Shown here: piece after piece, positions 28,093 through 38,250 of the stretch
How the letters are laid out: every line of letters begins with the position of its first letter
Position numbering within the stretch: the stretch's first letter is position 1
The notes under the pieces: model-generated
What the model saw: only the letters and a program-made list of their open reading frames with translations
The model's database searches: none
What the model was told of the DNA's origin: nothing
DNA from: Streptomyces fungicidicus
GTDB taxonomy: Bacteria > Actinomycetota > Actinomycetes > Streptomycetales > Streptomycetaceae
Assembly (NCBI RefSeq): GCF_003665435.1
Contig: NZ_CP023407.1
Span: 1,860,001 to 1,924,000, forward strand
DNA: 64,000 bases
Direction: 5' to 3'
Translations under genes and position numbers: made by a program

Positions 28093-31047
28093 TCACCCGT
28101 CCAGGGCCGCCAGCGCCTTCCTCAGCAGCGCGGACCGGTCGGCCGCGGAGGGCAGGTGCTCCAGGCCGAAGCCCAGCAGCACGGTGTCGCCGGTGGTGAC
28201 CGACCCATGGGTGCGGAAGAGCTCCCCGGTGCGCGTCCAGTCCTTCAGGACGGCCGGGCTGCCCGCAGGGGGCCCGGACACCTTCCAGGCGCCCAGCGAG
28301 TTCTCGAAGCCCTCGGTGTCCGCCGCGGTGCCGCCGGTCACCAGCGAGGCCTCGTCGGCGAGGACGCCGTGGCCGCCGCTGCCCGGGTCGGTGACGTAGG
28401 CGAGGGAGACCTCGACCGACTTGCCCGCGTAGGCGCTCAGGTCGAACTCCACCTGCCGCCAGCCGCCGGAGGAGCCGGTGAGGCTGTTCCAGGAGCCGGT
28501 GGTCCCGGTCGCCGCGCAGCCGTCGTCGCCGAGGGTCAGGTAGTGCTCCAGCCAGGGGTGCTCGCCGACGTAGAAGCCGGCCGCGCACTCGCTGGGCACG
28601 GTGGCGCGGGTGGCGCCGCCGGCCTCGGGCAGGGTCGTCCAGTCGCCGGCGCCGGTGGTGTGCGCCTCGACGAGGGCGTGGTCGTAGCCCTGTTCGGTGT
28701 CCCACAGCAGCCGGGTGCGCAGCGTGGGCCGGTCGGCCGCGGTGGTGCCGGTGAGGTCGATGGTGCGGGTGAGGCGCTTGTAGCCGTCGTCGGTGTGCAC
28801 GGCGGCCGCCATGTACGAGCCTGCGTAGGGCCCGTACGGGTTGACCGTGCCCGGGTACTGTCCGGCGCCGGCGCTCGCGAACAGCGGGTACGCGCCGGCG
28901 GGCAGCTCGTCGGAGGTCACGCCGTAGGTGCCGGCCGCGTCCAGCGGGTTGCCGGGCGTGTCGCCGAGCGGGCCGGTGAAGCCGCCCAGTCCGCCGGAGC
29001 CGGTGAACGCGGTGGCCCCCGCGGTCGAGGTGCGCGAGTAGGCGCCCAGGTAGTACTGGCTGAAGTCGTCGGACAGGTTGCCGCCGCCGAGGTCGACGCT
29101 GCCGCCCGCCTGCTCGCCGGCCTCGATCAGCCGGCCGCCCTCGTTGAGGAAGGCCCGCAGCTGGAGCTGGGTGGCGACGCCCGGGACGGCGGCGCCGGTG
29201 TGGTGGACCACCGTGCCGAAGTGGCTCAGCACGCCGAGCGCGTCGGGCGCGCCCCGTTCCGCGACGTCCCAGACCGCCGCGCCGCGGCCGTCGGCCTTGA
29301 GCGCGTCGACGTACTTCTGGGTGTGCGCGGCCTTCGCGCCCTCCTCGGCGACGACCAGGACGTCCGCGCGGGGCCGCTCGGCGACGGTGTACGTGAAGTG
29401 CTCGCTGGAGACCTTCCCGCCCTTGCGCGCCTTGCCGGTGAACCACACCTCGACCTTGTCGCCGGGCGCTCCGTGGCGCACCTCGGCCCGGTACTCGTCG
29501 AAGTGCAGGTTGTCCTCGCCGCCGTACCGCTCCCCGCCCTTCCAGGGCCTGAGGTCCACGTCGTGCGTACGGCCGCCGTCGACCCGGTACTTGAGCTCCT
29601 TGTCGCGCACGGCACGGCGGGCGACGACGGAGACCTCCTGGGCGGCGCCGCGCGCGTACGAGGTGCCGAAGGACGCCGGGGTGAAGTCCGGGGCGTCCAG
29701 GCCGACGGCCGAGGACGGCCGGTCGGGGTGGGCGGCGGTCTCGGCGACGGAGAGCGCGAACGGGACGTTCTTGGCGAACTCCTGCTGGATCAGCTTCTCG
29801 TCGTCGGGGAAGGTGAAGCCCGACCGGCAGTCACGGGCGTTCCACTCGTCGTCCGGGTCGGCGTCGGAGGCGGTCTGGCAGGTCGACATCTCGGGCGTGA
29901 ACATCCCCGTGCCGTTGACGTTGGCCGCGTGCCCGTCGGCCTCGCCGTTGGTGGTGTACAGCTCGGAGGAGAGCTGCGGGTGGTAGCCCGGGATCGCCGA
30001 GTCACCGGGCGTGCCGGCGAGGGCCCGGTACAGGACGTCGTCGGGGGTCGGCGTGGCCACCTGCCAGCCGACCCCGTAGAGGAGGAGTTCGGCGGCGGAG
30101 TGGTAGTTGATGCCGTAGGTGAAGCCGATGCGCTTCTGGAAGGCGTCGACGGCCTTGGTCTCGGGCTCGGAACCGGGGCCCGCGCCGCGGTAGGTCTGGC
30201 TGGTGGGGCTCGGGGACGAGCCCTCGTCGTCGTAGCCCCACTTGTAGGGGAAGTTGCGGTTGAGGTCGACGCCGTCGCCGGTGCTGATGGCGCCGTCGCC
30301 GTTGACGTCCCGCAGGTTCTTGCGCCACAGGCGGTTGGCGGGGTCGGCGAAGGTGTAGTCGTAGCCGTCGGGGTTGGCGGAGAGGACGAACCACAGTTCG
30401 GTGGTGTCCACGATCTTCTTGATCCGCTTGTCCGTCCGGTACGCGTCCAGGTAGTGGTGCATCAGCCGCCGGGTCATCTCCGGGGTGATCCACTCGCGCG
30501 CGTGCTGGTTGGACATGTAGAGGACGGACGGCCTGGAGCCGTCCTTGGTCCTCCCCGCCTGCTTGGTGAGCTTCAGGGCGAGGATGTCCTGCCCCCTGAC
30601 GGTCTTTCCGATGGAGACGACCTTGGTGAGGCCCGGGTTCTCCCGCGCGGTGCGCAGGATCTCCTCCTGGAGGCCGCCCTTTCCGCTGTACGGGCGGAAG
30701 ACGCCCTGGGCGGCGTTCTCGACCCGGGCGGCCGCCCGCGCGGAGAGCGTGTGCTCGGTGAGGTCGACGCCCTGCTTCTCCAGCTTCTCGGCCTGCCCGT
30801 CGGTGAGGTAGACCTCGACGGTGGCCGTGCCCTTGTCGGGCACCCGCTCACCGAGTTCGTGGCCGTCCTGCCCCGCCGCCAGCAGCAGGGACACCTGCGA
30901 CTTGGTGACCTCGGCCCGGAAGACCTTGACCTCGCCGGAGTCGGAGGCCGCCGGGTCCGCGGGTCGCGCCAGGGCAGTGGGTGCGATGCCCGCTCCGCCG
31001 ATCAGGAGCGTGCCGACAGCGAGGATCGATCTCGCTCTGTGTCTCAT
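28093..31047 (-). CDS. Secreted zinc carboxypeptidase, M14 family
   Basis: 984 residues from ATG 31047 with AGGGGG 4-5 nt upstream. Signal peptide MRHRARSILAVGTLLIGG...ALA. N-terminal propeptide-like region to about residue 100, then the M14 peptidase: Zn ligands His and Glu in NQHAREWITPE, the substrate Arg region ANPDGYDYTF...RNFPYKWG, third Zn ligand His in GINYHSAAELLLYG, catalytic Glu in GMFTPEMSTC. The C-terminal ~550 residues contain beta-rich domains, ending with a MAM/immune-inhibitor-like segment (GWRQVEFDLSAYAGKSVEVSLAYVTD). An exported protease, unrelated in function to flanking gap and whiA. Confidence 0.9.
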   Translation of the reverse strand: MRHRARSILAVGTLLIGGAGIAPTALARPADPAASDSGEVKVFRAEVTKSQVSLLLAAGQDGHELGERVPDKGTATVEVYLTDGQAEKLEKQGVDLTEHTLSARAAARVENAAQGVFRPYSGKGGLQEEILRTARENPGLTKVVSIGKTVRGQDILALKLTKQAGRTKDGSRPSVLYMSNQHAREWITPEMTRRLMHHYLDAYRTDKRIKKIVDTTELWFVLSANPDGYDYTFADPANRLWRKNLRDVNGDGAISTGDGVDLNRNFPYKWGYDDEGSSPSPTSQTYRGAGPGSEPETKAVDAFQKRIGFTYGINYHSAAELLLYGVGWQVATPTPDDVLYRALAGTPGDSAIPGYHPQLSSELYTTNGEADGHAANVNGTGMFTPEMSTCQTASDADPDDEWNARDCRSGFTFPDDEKLIQQEFAKNVPFALSVAETAAHPDRPSSAVGLDAPDFTPASFGTSYARGAAQEVSVVARRAVRDKELKYRVDGGRTHDVDLRPWKGGERYGGEDNLHFDEYRAEVRHGAPGDKVEVWFTGKARKGGKVSSEHFTYTVAERPRADVLVVAEEGAKAAHTQKYVDALKADGRGAAVWDVAERGAPDALGVLSHFGTVVHHTGAAVPGVATQLQLRAFLNEGGRLIEAGEQAGGSVDLGGGNLSDDFSQYYLGAYSRTSTAGATAFTGSGGLGGFTGPLGDTPGNPLDAAGTYGVTSDELPAGAYPLFASAGAGQYPGTVNPYGPYAGSYMAAAVHTDDGYKRLTRTIDLTGTTAADRPTLRTRLLWDTEQGYDHALVEAHTTGAGDWTTLPEAGGATRATVPSECAAGFYVGEHPWLEHYLTLGDDGCAATGTTGSWNSLTGSSGGWRQVEFDLSAYAGKSVEVSLAYVTDPGSGGHGVLADEASLVTGGTAADTEGFENSLGAWKVSGPPAGSPAVLKDWTRTGELFRTHGSVTTGDTVLLGFGLEHLPSAADRSALLRKALAALDG

Positions 31048-31143
31048 GAGCCCCCCTGAGAGTGGTCCGCCGCAGTGGCGAACAGATGCCAGGCTCATGA
31101 CGCAACATGATCGAGTCAAGGGCGCCGCCACGCCACGTGAAAA

Positions 31144-31180
31144 ACCGGCGCCGATCACCCGAACGGGCGCCGACGCCGGT
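31144..31180 (-). terminator. Intrinsic terminator of the uvrC-rapZ-yvcK-whiA operon
   Basis: On the minus strand ACCGGCG pairs with CGCCGGT, with an inner CGCCCG/CGGGTG pairing, and TTTTT overlaps the 3' side (31144-31140). 14 nt past the whiA stop. A classic Rho-independent shape, rare in this GC-rich window. Confidence 0.85.
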
Positions 31181-31194
31181 CTCCTGACGGGCCA

Positions 31195-32184
31195 TCAGAC
31201 CATCAGCTTGTCGTCCAGCTCCTCGCCGATGTTGGCCTCCGTGCCCGGGAGGCCGAGGTCGGAGGCGCGCTTGTCCGCCATCGCCAGCAGCCGGCGGATC
31301 CGGCCGGCCACGGCGTCCTTGGTGAGCGGCGGGTCGGCGAGCGCGCCCAGCTCCTCCAGCGAGGCCTGCTTGTGCTCCATGCGCAGCCGTCCGGCCGCGG
31401 CGAGGTGCTCGGGGACGTCGTCGGCGAGGATCTCCAGGGCGCGCTGGACCCGGGCGCCGGCCGCCACGGCCGCGCGGGCGGAGCGGCGCAGGTTGGCGTC
31501 GTCGAAGTTGGCCAGCCGGTTCGCCGTGGCGCGCACCTCGCGGCGCATCCGGCGCTCCTCCCAGGCCAGCACCGACTCGTGCGCGCCGAGCCGGGTGAGC
31601 AGCGCGCCGATCGCGTCGCCGTCCCGGACCACGACCCGGTCCACGCCGCGCACCTCGCGCGCCTTGGCCGCGATCGACAGCCGGCGCGCGGCGCCGACCA
31701 GGGCGAGCGCGGCCTCGGGGCCGGGGCAGGTCACCTCCAGCGAGGAGGAGCGGCCCGGCTCGGTGAGGGAGCCATGGGCCAGGAAGGCGCCGCGCCAGGC
31801 CGCCTCGGCGTCGCAGGTGGCCCCCGAGACCACCTGCGGGGGCAGGCCGCGGATCGGCCGGCCCCGGCCGTCCACCAGGCCGGTCTGCCGGGCCAGCTGG
31901 TCGCCGCCCGCGACCACCCGTACGACGTAACGCGAGCCGCGGCGCAGTCCGCCCGGCGCCATCACGATCAGCTCGGAGCTGTGGCCGAAGATCTCCAGGA
32001 TGTCCCGCTTGAGGCGGCGGGCCGCCATCGCGGTGTCCAGCTCCGCCTCGATCACGATCCGGCCGCTCACCAGGTGAAGGCCGCCGGCGAACCGCAGCAG
32101 GGCGGAGACCTCCGCCTTTCTGCAGCAGGTCCGGGTGACGGGGAGCCGGCTGATCTCGTCCTTCACCGCTGCCGTCATCGCCAT
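31195..32184 (-). CDS. whiA: Sporulation regulator WhiA
   Basis: 329 residues. WhiA works with WhiB to switch aerial hyphae to sporulation septation in Streptomyces. It combines an N-terminal degenerate LAGLIDADG-like domain ([28 protein letters not shown]) with a C-terminal helix-turn-helix ([18 protein letters not shown]). I keep ATG 32184 (MAMTAAV) because GGAAGGA is 8 nt upstream. The second ATG, 32178, overlaps the yvcK stop as ATGA and is a real alternative. Confidence 0.96.
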   Translation of the reverse strand: MAMTAAVKDEISRLPVTRTCCRKAEVSALLRFAGGLHLVSGRIVIEAELDTAMAARRLKRDILEIFGHSSELIVMAPGGLRRGSRYVVRVVAGGDQLARQTGLVDGRGRPIRGLPPQVVSGATCDAEAAWRGAFLAHGSLTEPGRSSSLEVTCPGPEAALALVGAARRLSIAAKAREVRGVDRVVVRDGDAIGALLTRLGAHESVLAWEERRMRREVRATANRLANFDDANLRRSARAAVAAGARVQRALEILADDVPEHLAAAGRLRMEHKQASLEELGALADPPLTKDAVAGRIRRLLAMADKRASDLGLPGTEANIGEELDDKLMV

Positions 32185-33242
32185 GGGCCGATCCTTCCAT
32201 GCATCCGAAAAATACGGTCGTACGCGGCGGCCAACAGCTCCGGGTCGTGCCGGGGGCTTCCGTCGGGCCGGGCCACGGGGGCCAGCTCGACCGCGGCGCC
32301 GAACCGCTGGGCGGCCTCGGTCAGCGAGTCGCGGTCGGGCACGGCGGCCTCGTCGGCCAGCACCACGTCCAGGGCGAGTTTAGGGGCGTGTCGTCCCAAA
32401 ACCTCCAAATGACGCTGCGGGGAGAAGCCCTCGGTTTCTCCTGGCTGCGGGGCGAGGTTAAGCGAGAGTACCCGGCGCGCCTTGGTCTCGATGAGGGCGT
32501 CCAGCAGTTCGGGCACGAGCAGGTGCGGAATGACCGAGGAGAACCAGGAGCCGGGGCCGAGCACCACCCAGTCGGCGTCGAGGACCGCCGCGACCGCCTC
32601 GGGGACGGCCGGCGGGTCGATCGGCACGAGGTGCACGGACTGCACCTCGCCCGGAGTGAGGGCGACGGTGGCCTGACCGCGGACGGTGCCGACCTCGTCG
32701 GGCCGCTCCGGGTCGTGGCCCCTGACCAGTGCCTCGAGCTCCAGCGGCACGGCGGACATCGGCAGCACGCGCCCGTGCGCGCCGAGCAGCCGGCCCACCA
32801 GGTCCAGCGCCTGGACGTGGTCGCCGAGCTGCTCCCACAGGGCGACGATCAGCAGATTGCCGACCGCGTGCTCGTGCAGATCGCCCTGGGACTGGAAGCG
32901 GTGCTGGATGACGCGGGCCCAGGTCTGGCCCCAGTCGTCGTCACCGCACAGCGCGGCCAGCGCCTTGCGCAGGTCGCCGGGGGGCAGCACCCCCAGCTCG
33001 TCGCGCAGCCGTCCGCTGGAGCCGCCGTCGTCGGCCACGGTGACGACGGCGGTGAGGTCGCCGGTGATCCGGCGCAGCGCGGCGAGCGAGGCGGACAGGC
33101 CCATGCCGCCACCGAGGGCGACGACCTTGGGCTGGGTGCCGCGGCGGCGCGGTCTGGCGCCGCGGGCCTCGGCCGGCCGGCCGGAGCGTCCCTCGGGGAC
33201 GACTCTGCGCAGCCGGCTCAGCCGCGGAGTACGTCGTGTCAT
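32175..33242 (-). CDS. yvcK: YvcK/CofD-like uridine diphosphate-sugar-binding protein
   Basis: 355 residues. N-terminal ~38 residues are Arg-rich, then the core [18 protein letters not shown] and [17 protein letters not shown] that binds nucleotide-sugar in B. subtilis YvcK (gluconeogenesis/morphology factor). [21 protein letters not shown] is the second family signature. Overlaps rapZ by 4 nt and whiA by 10 nt, the conserved rapZ-yvcK-whiA arrangement of Gram-positives. Confidence 0.93.
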   Translation of the reverse strand: MTRRTPRLSRLRRVVPEGRSGRPAEARGARPRRRGTQPKVVALGGGMGLSASLAALRRITGDLTAVVTVADDGGSSGRLRDELGVLPPGDLRKALAALCGDDDWGQTWARVIQHRFQSQGDLHEHAVGNLLIVALWEQLGDHVQALDLVGRLLGAHGRVLPMSAVPLELEALVRGHDPERPDEVGTVRGQATVALTPGEVQSVHLVPIDPPAVPEAVAAVLDADWVVLGPGSWFSSVIPHLLVPELLDALIETKARRVLSLNLAPQPGETEGFSPQRHLEVLGRHAPKLALDVVLADEAAVPDRDSLTEAAQRFGAAVELAPVARPDGSPRHDPELLAAAYDRIFRMHGRIGPWR

Positions 33243-34228
33243 TCCCGTCCCATGTCCCGGTGGACCACCACCGTCTCCACGCCCTCGGCGGCGAGCCGGG
33301 CGGCGAGCTTCTCCGACATGGCGACCGAGCGGTGCTTTCCGCCGGTGCAGCCGACGGCGATGGTCACATAGCGCTTGCCCTCACGACGGTAGCCCGCCGC
33401 GATCAGCCGCAGCAGCTCGGCGTACCGGTCGAGGAACTCCTTGGCACCGGGCTGGTTGAAGACGTACGACGCCACCTCGTCGTTGAGGCCGGTGTACGGG
33501 CGCAGCTCGGGGACCCAGTGCGGGTTGGGCAGGAACCGCATGTCCACCACGAGGTCGGCGTCGACCGGGAGGCCGTACTTGAAGCCGAAGGACATGACGG
33601 TGGCCCGCAGCTCGGGCTCCTCGTCGCCGGCGAACTGGGCGTCCATCTTGGCGCGCAGCTCGTGCACGTTGAGGCTGGAGGTGTCGATCACCAGGTCGGC
33701 GTCGCCGCGCAGCTCGCGCAGCAGCTCCCGCTCGGCGGCGATGCCGTCGACGATGCGGCCGTCGCCCTGGAGGGGGTGCGGGCGGCGCACCGACTCGAAA
33801 CGGCGGACCAGGGCCTCGTCGGAGGACTCCAGGAACACCGTCCGCCGGGTGACGCCCCGCTTGTCGAGGTCGGCGAGGGATTCGCGAAGATTGTCGAAGA
33901 AGCGCCGTCCCCGGACGTCGACGACGACGGCGATCCGCGCGACGTTGCCCTGGGAGCGCGCGCCGAGCTCCACCATGGTGGGGATCAGCGCGGGCGGCAG
34001 GTTGTCCACCACGAACCAGCCCAGGTCCTCCAGACACTTCGCGGCCGTCGAGCGGCCGGCCCCGGACATGCCGGAGATGATCACCAGCTCGGGGATGGCC
34101 GCCTCGGGCGCCCCGGCCTTCTCGTTGCCCGTCTTCACCTGTGCTCCGTCGTCCTGGCGGGCGGCGCCACCGGCCTCCTGCTGTGCCCGGTCCCGCTCCG
34201 CCGCGGGTCCTGTCTCGTGCTCGGTCAT
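33239..34228 (-). CDS. rapZ: RapZ/YvcJ-family nucleotide-binding protein
   Basis: 329 residues. N-terminal ~40 residues are an Ala/Gln/Glu-rich extension before [33 protein letters not shown]. The Walker A Lys of E. coli RapZ is Arg here (SGAGRST), as I recall for actinobacterial members. C-terminal region: [19 protein letters not shown] and [21 protein letters not shown], the conserved RapZ C-terminal domain that binds regulatory RNA in enterobacteria; whether it does so here is unknown. ATGA overlaps with uvrC and yvcK on both sides. Confidence 0.92.
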   Translation of the reverse strand: MTEHETGPAAERDRAQQEAGGAARQDDGAQVKTGNEKAGAPEAAIPELVIISGMSGAGRSTAAKCLEDLGWFVVDNLPPALIPTMVELGARSQGNVARIAVVVDVRGRRFFDNLRESLADLDKRGVTRRTVFLESSDEALVRRFESVRRPHPLQGDGRIVDGIAAERELLRELRGDADLVIDTSSLNVHELRAKMDAQFAGDEEPELRATVMSFGFKYGLPVDADLVVDMRFLPNPHWVPELRPYTGLNDEVASYVFNQPGAKEFLDRYAELLRLIAAGYRREGKRYVTIAVGCTGGKHRSVAMSEKLAARLAAEGVETVVVHRDMGRE

Positions 34229-36759
34229 CGTTCCTGCCCCCGTCGTTCGTCCGGGGCGCCCGTGGAGACGGGCTCCCCGGGAGAACCCGTTGCCTGCCCG
34301 GGTTCTTCCGTGTCATCCATGATCTCGCCCGTCGCCGTGTTCACGGCGGGGGCGGCGGGTGCCGCCCGGGCCAGGGCGGCGACGATCGTCTCGGCCGTCT
34401 TGCGACCTATGCCCGGTACATCGCAGATCTGGTCGATTGTCGCCGATCGCAGCTTCTTCACCGAACCGAAGTGCTTGATCAGCGCCTGCTTGCGGGTCTC
34501 GCCGAGGCCGGGCACGTCGTCCAGGGGGCCGGACCGGAAGCGCTTGGCGCGCTTGGCGCGCTGGTAGGTGATCGCGAACCGGTGCGCCTCGTCCCGGACC
34601 CGCTGGAGGAGGTAGAGGCCCTCGCTGGTGCGGGGCAGCACCACCGGGTCGTCGTCGCCCGGCAGCCAGACCTCCTCCAGCCGCTTGGCGAGGCCGCAGA
34701 CGGCGATGTCGTCGATGCCCAGCTCGTCCAGCGCCCGCTGGGCCGCCGCGACCTGCGGCGCGCCGCCGTCGACGACGACCAGCTGCGGCGGGTAGGCGAA
34801 GCGCCGGGGACGGCCGTCGTCCTCGGTGAGCGTGTCCCCCACCGACCCCCCGAACCCGGGCTCGGCCCCATCCCCTAGGGCACCCCCCGCCGACCCGGCG
34901 GAGCCGGCCCCGGACGCATCCGCGGGGGTGACCCCCGCCGACCCGCCGACGGCAGTCCCGGGCGACTCCGCGAGCGCGGTCCCCGACGACCCGCCGACGG
35001 CAGGCCCGGCCGCTTTCGCGTGGCTGCCTCCCGACGACCCGGCTCCGGCGGGCCCGGATGCGTCCGCGTGCGTGACCGCCGGCGACCCGGCGACGGCGGT
35101 CTCAGGTGATTGCGCGGCGGCAGGCTCGGGCGACTCCGCGAGGGCGGCCCGCGACGGATCCGCCGAGGCGGCCTCGGACGCATCCGCGAGCGCGGTCCCC
35201 GACGGCCCGGCGACGGCAGACCCGGGCGACTCCGCGGCGGCGGTCCCCGACGGTTCCGCCGAGGCGGGCCCGGGCGCTTCCGTGAGGGGGGCCGTCGGTG
35301 GTTCCGGGAGGGCAGGGGCGTCGGTGGGGGCCGTGCCGTCGGTCCACTCCCCCGTCCGCTCCTTCTCCGCCAGGTAGCGCCGGAAGCGGCGGGTGATGAC
35401 CTCGTGCATGGAGCGGACGTCGTCCTGGCCCGCGAAGCCCTTGATCTGGAAGCGCCGGTACTCGCTCTTGCGGGCCAGTCCGTCCTCGAAGACGACCATG
35501 GAGGCCACCACGTCGTCGCCCTGGAGGTGCGAGATGTCGTAGCACTCGATCCGCAGCGGAGCGCTGTCCAGGTCCAGCGCGTCGGTGATCTCCTCCAGCG
35601 CGCGGGAGCGCGTGGTCAGGTCGGAGGCGCGCTTGGTCTTGTGCAGCACGAGCGCCTGCTGGGCGTTGCGCTCCACGGTCTCCATCAGGGACTTCTTGTC
35701 ACCGCGCTGCGGGATCCGCAGGGAGACTCCGGAGCCGCGCCGCTCGGTGAGCCACTGCTGGACCGGCTCCACCGGGTCGGGCAGGGCGGGGACCAGGACC
35801 TCCCGGGGGACGGCGTCGCCGGTCTCCTCGCCGTAGAGCTGCTGCAGCGCGTGCTCGACCAGGGCGGCGGTGGTGATCTCCTCGACCTTGTCGGTGACCC
35901 AGCCGCGCTGGCCGCGCACCCGTCCGCCGCGCACGTGGAAGATCTGGACGGCCGCCTCCAGCTCGTCCTCGGCGACCGCGATCAGATCGGCGTCGGTCGC
36001 GTCGGCGAGCACGACCGCGTTCTTCTCCATGGCCTTCTTCAGGGCCCCGATGTCGTCGCGCAGGCGGGCGGCCCGCTCGTACTCCATCTCCTCGGCCGCC
36101 TCCGTCATCCGCCGCTCCAGCCGGCGGAGGTAGGTGCCCGTGCGGCCGGCCATGAAGTCGGAGAACTCCTCGGCCAGTTCACGGTGGTCCTCGGCGGAGA
36201 TGCGGTCCACGCAGGGCGCCGAGCACTTGCCGATGTAGCCGAGCAGACAGGGGCGCCCGGTGCGCGCGGCGTTCTTGAAGACCCCGGCCGAGCAGGTGCG
36301 CACCGGGAAGACGCGCAGCAGCAGGTCCACGGTGTCGCGGATCGCCCACGCGTGCGCGTACGGGCCGAAGTACTTCACGCCCTTCTTCTTGTGACCGCGC
36401 ATCACCTGCACGCGCGGGAACTCCTCGTTCATCGTCACCGCGAGGTACGGGTAGCTCTTGTCGTCGCGGTACTTGACGTTGAACCGGGGGTCGTACTCCT
36501 TGATCCAGGAGTACTCCAGCTGAAGTGCCTCGACCTCCGTGGACACCATCGTCCACTCCACGGACGCGGCCGTGGTGACCATGGAACGGGTGCGCGGGTG
36601 CAGCCCGGCCAGGTCCTGGAAGTAGTTCGCCAGGCGCTGGCGCAGGCTCTTCGCCTTCCCGACGTAGATCACCCGGCGGTGCTCGTCGCGGAACCGGTAG
36701 ACCCCCGGCGAGTCGGGGATCTCACCCGGTTTGGGGCGGTAGCTGGAGGGGTCGGCCAT
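34225..36759 (-). CDS. uvrC: UvrABC system protein C, with large internal repeat insert
   Basis: 844 residues against the usual ~600-680. Nucleotide excision repair nuclease. Domains: GIY-YIG (residues 15-95, [26 protein letters not shown]), Cys-rich segment (CSAGVF...[15 protein letters not shown], 156-185), UVR motif (205-240), RNase H-like nuclease ([17 protein letters not shown], 404-420; then [14 protein letters not shown], 661-674) and tandem HhH ([29 protein letters not shown]). Residues about 475-650 are an Ala/Ser/Gly/Pro-rich repetitive insert splitting the nuclease domain. First gene of the operon. Confidence 0.95.
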   Translation of the reverse strand: MADPSSYRPKPGEIPDSPGVYRFRDEHRRVIYVGKAKSLRQRLANYFQDLAGLHPRTRSMVTTAASVEWTMVSTEVEALQLEYSWIKEYDPRFNVKYRDDKSYPYLAVTMNEEFPRVQVMRGHKKKGVKYFGPYAHAWAIRDTVDLLLRVFPVRTCSAGVFKNAARTGRPCLLGYIGKCSAPCVDRISAEDHRELAEEFSDFMAGRTGTYLRRLERRMTEAAEEMEYERAARLRDDIGALKKAMEKNAVVLADATDADLIAVAEDELEAAVQIFHVRGGRVRGQRGWVTDKVEEITTAALVEHALQQLYGEETGDAVPREVLVPALPDPVEPVQQWLTERRGSGVSLRIPQRGDKKSLMETVERNAQQALVLHKTKRASDLTTRSRALEEITDALDLDSAPLRIECYDISHLQGDDVVASMVVFEDGLARKSEYRRFQIKGFAGQDDVRSMHEVITRRFRRYLAEKERTGEWTDGTAPTDAPALPEPPTAPLTEAPGPASAEPSGTAAAESPGSAVAGPSGTALADASEAASADPSRAALAESPEPAAAQSPETAVAGSPAVTHADASGPAGAGSSGGSHAKAAGPAVGGSSGTALAESPGTAVGGSAGVTPADASGAGSAGSAGGALGDGAEPGFGGSVGDTLTEDDGRPRRFAYPPQLVVVDGGAPQVAAAQRALDELGIDDIAVCGLAKRLEEVWLPGDDDPVVLPRTSEGLYLLQRVRDEAHRFAITYQRAKRAKRFRSGPLDDVPGLGETRKQALIKHFGSVKKLRSATIDQICDVPGIGRKTAETIVAALARAAPAAPAVNTATGEIMDDTEEPGQATGSPGEPVSTGAPDERRGQER
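34810..35337 (-). repeat. Low-complexity Ala/Ser/Gly/Pro repeat insert within uvrC
   Basis: About 175 residues built from degenerate units such as [25 protein letters not shown] and [12 protein letters not shown], spaced roughly 15 residues apart. Reading frame is maintained throughout, with no stop. Inserted between [16 protein letters not shown] and the [10 protein letters not shown] strand of the RNase H fold. Confidence 0.85.
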
Positions 36760-36933
36760 GTCTCACACCCTACTGGCGGGGACCGACACCGCGACGGCCC
36801 CGTGGACGCCGGGGCCCGGCCCGGTCCGGTCCGGAGGGGTTACGGCGCACGGGAAGCGGGAAGGTGGGGGTTCCGTCCCTCGGGCGAGCGGCGGACGGTC
36901 ATGAGGACGGTCACGAGCCGGAGGGCTGGTCGG

Positions 36934-37101
36934 ATGCGACGGACGCGGATCGAGAAACCACGACGGCCTGCCAGGACCCGCCGGTACGCGGACGAGGCGT
37001 ACGGGCTCACCGAGTCCCTCGACCCGCGCGACCCCGACATCGTGCGCGCCAAGCGGCTGCGCACCCGTGCGGCGGACCGGGACGGAACAGGCGCGGCCTG
37101 A
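36934..37101 (+). CDS. Small basic hypothetical protein, 55 aa
   Basis: ATG 36934 with GGAGGG 8 nt upstream encodes MRRTRIEKPRRPARTRRYADEA, then YGLTESLDPRDPDIVRAKRLR. An upstream in-frame ATG (36901) would add 11 residues but has no ribosome site. Arg-rich N-terminus and an acidic/basic C-terminal helix suggest a small nucleic-acid or protein-binding role; no family recognised. It lies divergent from uvrC. Confidence 0.5.
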   Translation: MRRTRIEKPRRPARTRRYADEAYGLTESLDPRDPDIVRAKRLRTRAADRDGTGAA

Positions 37102-37296
37102 GGGCCGGTACGCGCCGCTGTCGGGCCTCAGGTGTTGTCGGGACTTGGCCGACACGCTTCAATGCGGGGGAACTCGGGGCCCTGAACGACGGTGTTCGGA
37201 TGTGAAGATTCCGCCGCGCCGGCCGGGGGGCGGCTCCGGGGTGACCCGCGCGAACGGCCTGACCAGCCGTTGTGGACTTCACAGAGAGGCCCCTGC

Positions 37297-38244
37297 ATGC
37301 CGCACGCCACACCGCACGCGGACGTCGCCACCGCGGAACTGGACTCGGCCCTGCGCGGTGGCCCCTTCCACGTAGCCCTGCGGGCCGCGATCGCCGCGCG
37401 CGGGCTGCCGCTGCAGCGGGTGCAGCACCATCTGTCGCGGCACGGTGTGAAGGTCGGTGTCACCAGTCTGAGTTACTGGCAGCAGGGCGCCCGCCGTCCG
37501 CAGCGCCCGGAGTCGCTGCGCGCCGTACGGGCGCTGGAGGAGATACTCCAGCTGCCGGAGGAGTCCCTGATCCGGCTGCTCGCCGAGTCGGACGAGCGCG
37601 CGGCCGGCCGGTGCTCCCCGGGGCGGTCCTACCGCTCCCTGGTCGAGGCCTCGGGCGTACGGGAACGGCTGCTGGCCGAGATCGGCGCGCCGCGCGACGG
37701 CGGGCTGCACACCCTGGGGCACCACGAGCGGGTACGGATCGGGGCGCGCCGCGAGCTGGCGGAGCGCGAGTCGCACCACATCGTGCGCGCCCACCGGGAC
37801 GGCGTGGACCGCCATGTGGCCGTCCACCACGGCGACCCCGGCTCCGCGCCGGAGCGGATGACCGTGCACGCGCTGGAGAACTGCCGGACCGGGCGCGTCC
37901 GTTGGCACCGGGACACCGGGGTGCTGGCGGCCGAGCTGCTCTTCGACACCCGGCTGCGGGCCGGCGACACGTTCCTCTTCCGCTACGCCGTCGAGGACGG
38001 CACGGCCGGGGTGTCGCGCGAGTACGTGCACGGGGCGGACTCCCCCGGCGGCCAGTACGCGCTCCAGGTCCGCTTCGACCCCGGAGCGCTCCCGGTGCGC
38101 TGCCGGCGCTTCACCCAGCATTCGCCGGCGGCGCCGCGCGGGGGCCACCAGGACCTGGCGGTCAGCGGGCGGTACCGCTCGGTGCACCTGGTGGAGCCGC
38201 GGCTGCGGTCGGGCTACGTGGGGATCGCCTGGGACTGGGAGTGA
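37297..38244 (+). CDS. XRE-like regulatory protein
   Basis: 315 residues from ATG 37297 with GAGAGG upstream. Residues 20-90 contain a helix-turn-helix-like region (LRAAIAARGLPLQRVQHHLSRHG, VTSLSYWQQGARRPQRPESLRAVRALEEILQLPEESLIRLL). The long C-terminal part (ERESHHIVRAHRDGVDRHVAVHHGD ... GTAGVSREYVHG) is beta-rich and unrecognised; it resembles a ligand-binding or structural domain. No signal peptide. Transcribed from a 195-bp upstream region. The regulatory target is unknown. Confidence 0.65.
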   Translation: MPHATPHADVATAELDSALRGGPFHVALRAAIAARGLPLQRVQHHLSRHGVKVGVTSLSYWQQGARRPQRPESLRAVRALEEILQLPEESLIRLLAESDERAAGRCSPGRSYRSLVEASGVRERLLAEIGAPRDGGLHTLGHHERVRIGARRELAERESHHIVRAHRDGVDRHVAVHHGDPGSAPERMTVHALENCRTGRVRWHRDTGVLAAELLFDTRLRAGDTFLFRYAVEDGTAGVSREYVHGADSPGGQYALQVRFDPGALPVRCRRFTQHSPAAPRGGHQDLAVSGRYRSVHLVEPRLRSGYVGIAWDWE

Positions 38245-38250
38245 CCCCGG

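Noticed and set aside
28090..31059. 989-codon plus-strand frame over the M14 peptidase
   Set aside because: Translation is Gly/Val/Arg-rich with no motif; the minus-strand gene has a signal peptide and full Zn site.
34826..35377. Pro/Ala/Asp-rich plus-strand frame opposite the uvrC insert
   Set aside because: A reading of the same repeats; I considered whether the insert is a separate small gene, but UvrC continues in one frame on both sides of it.
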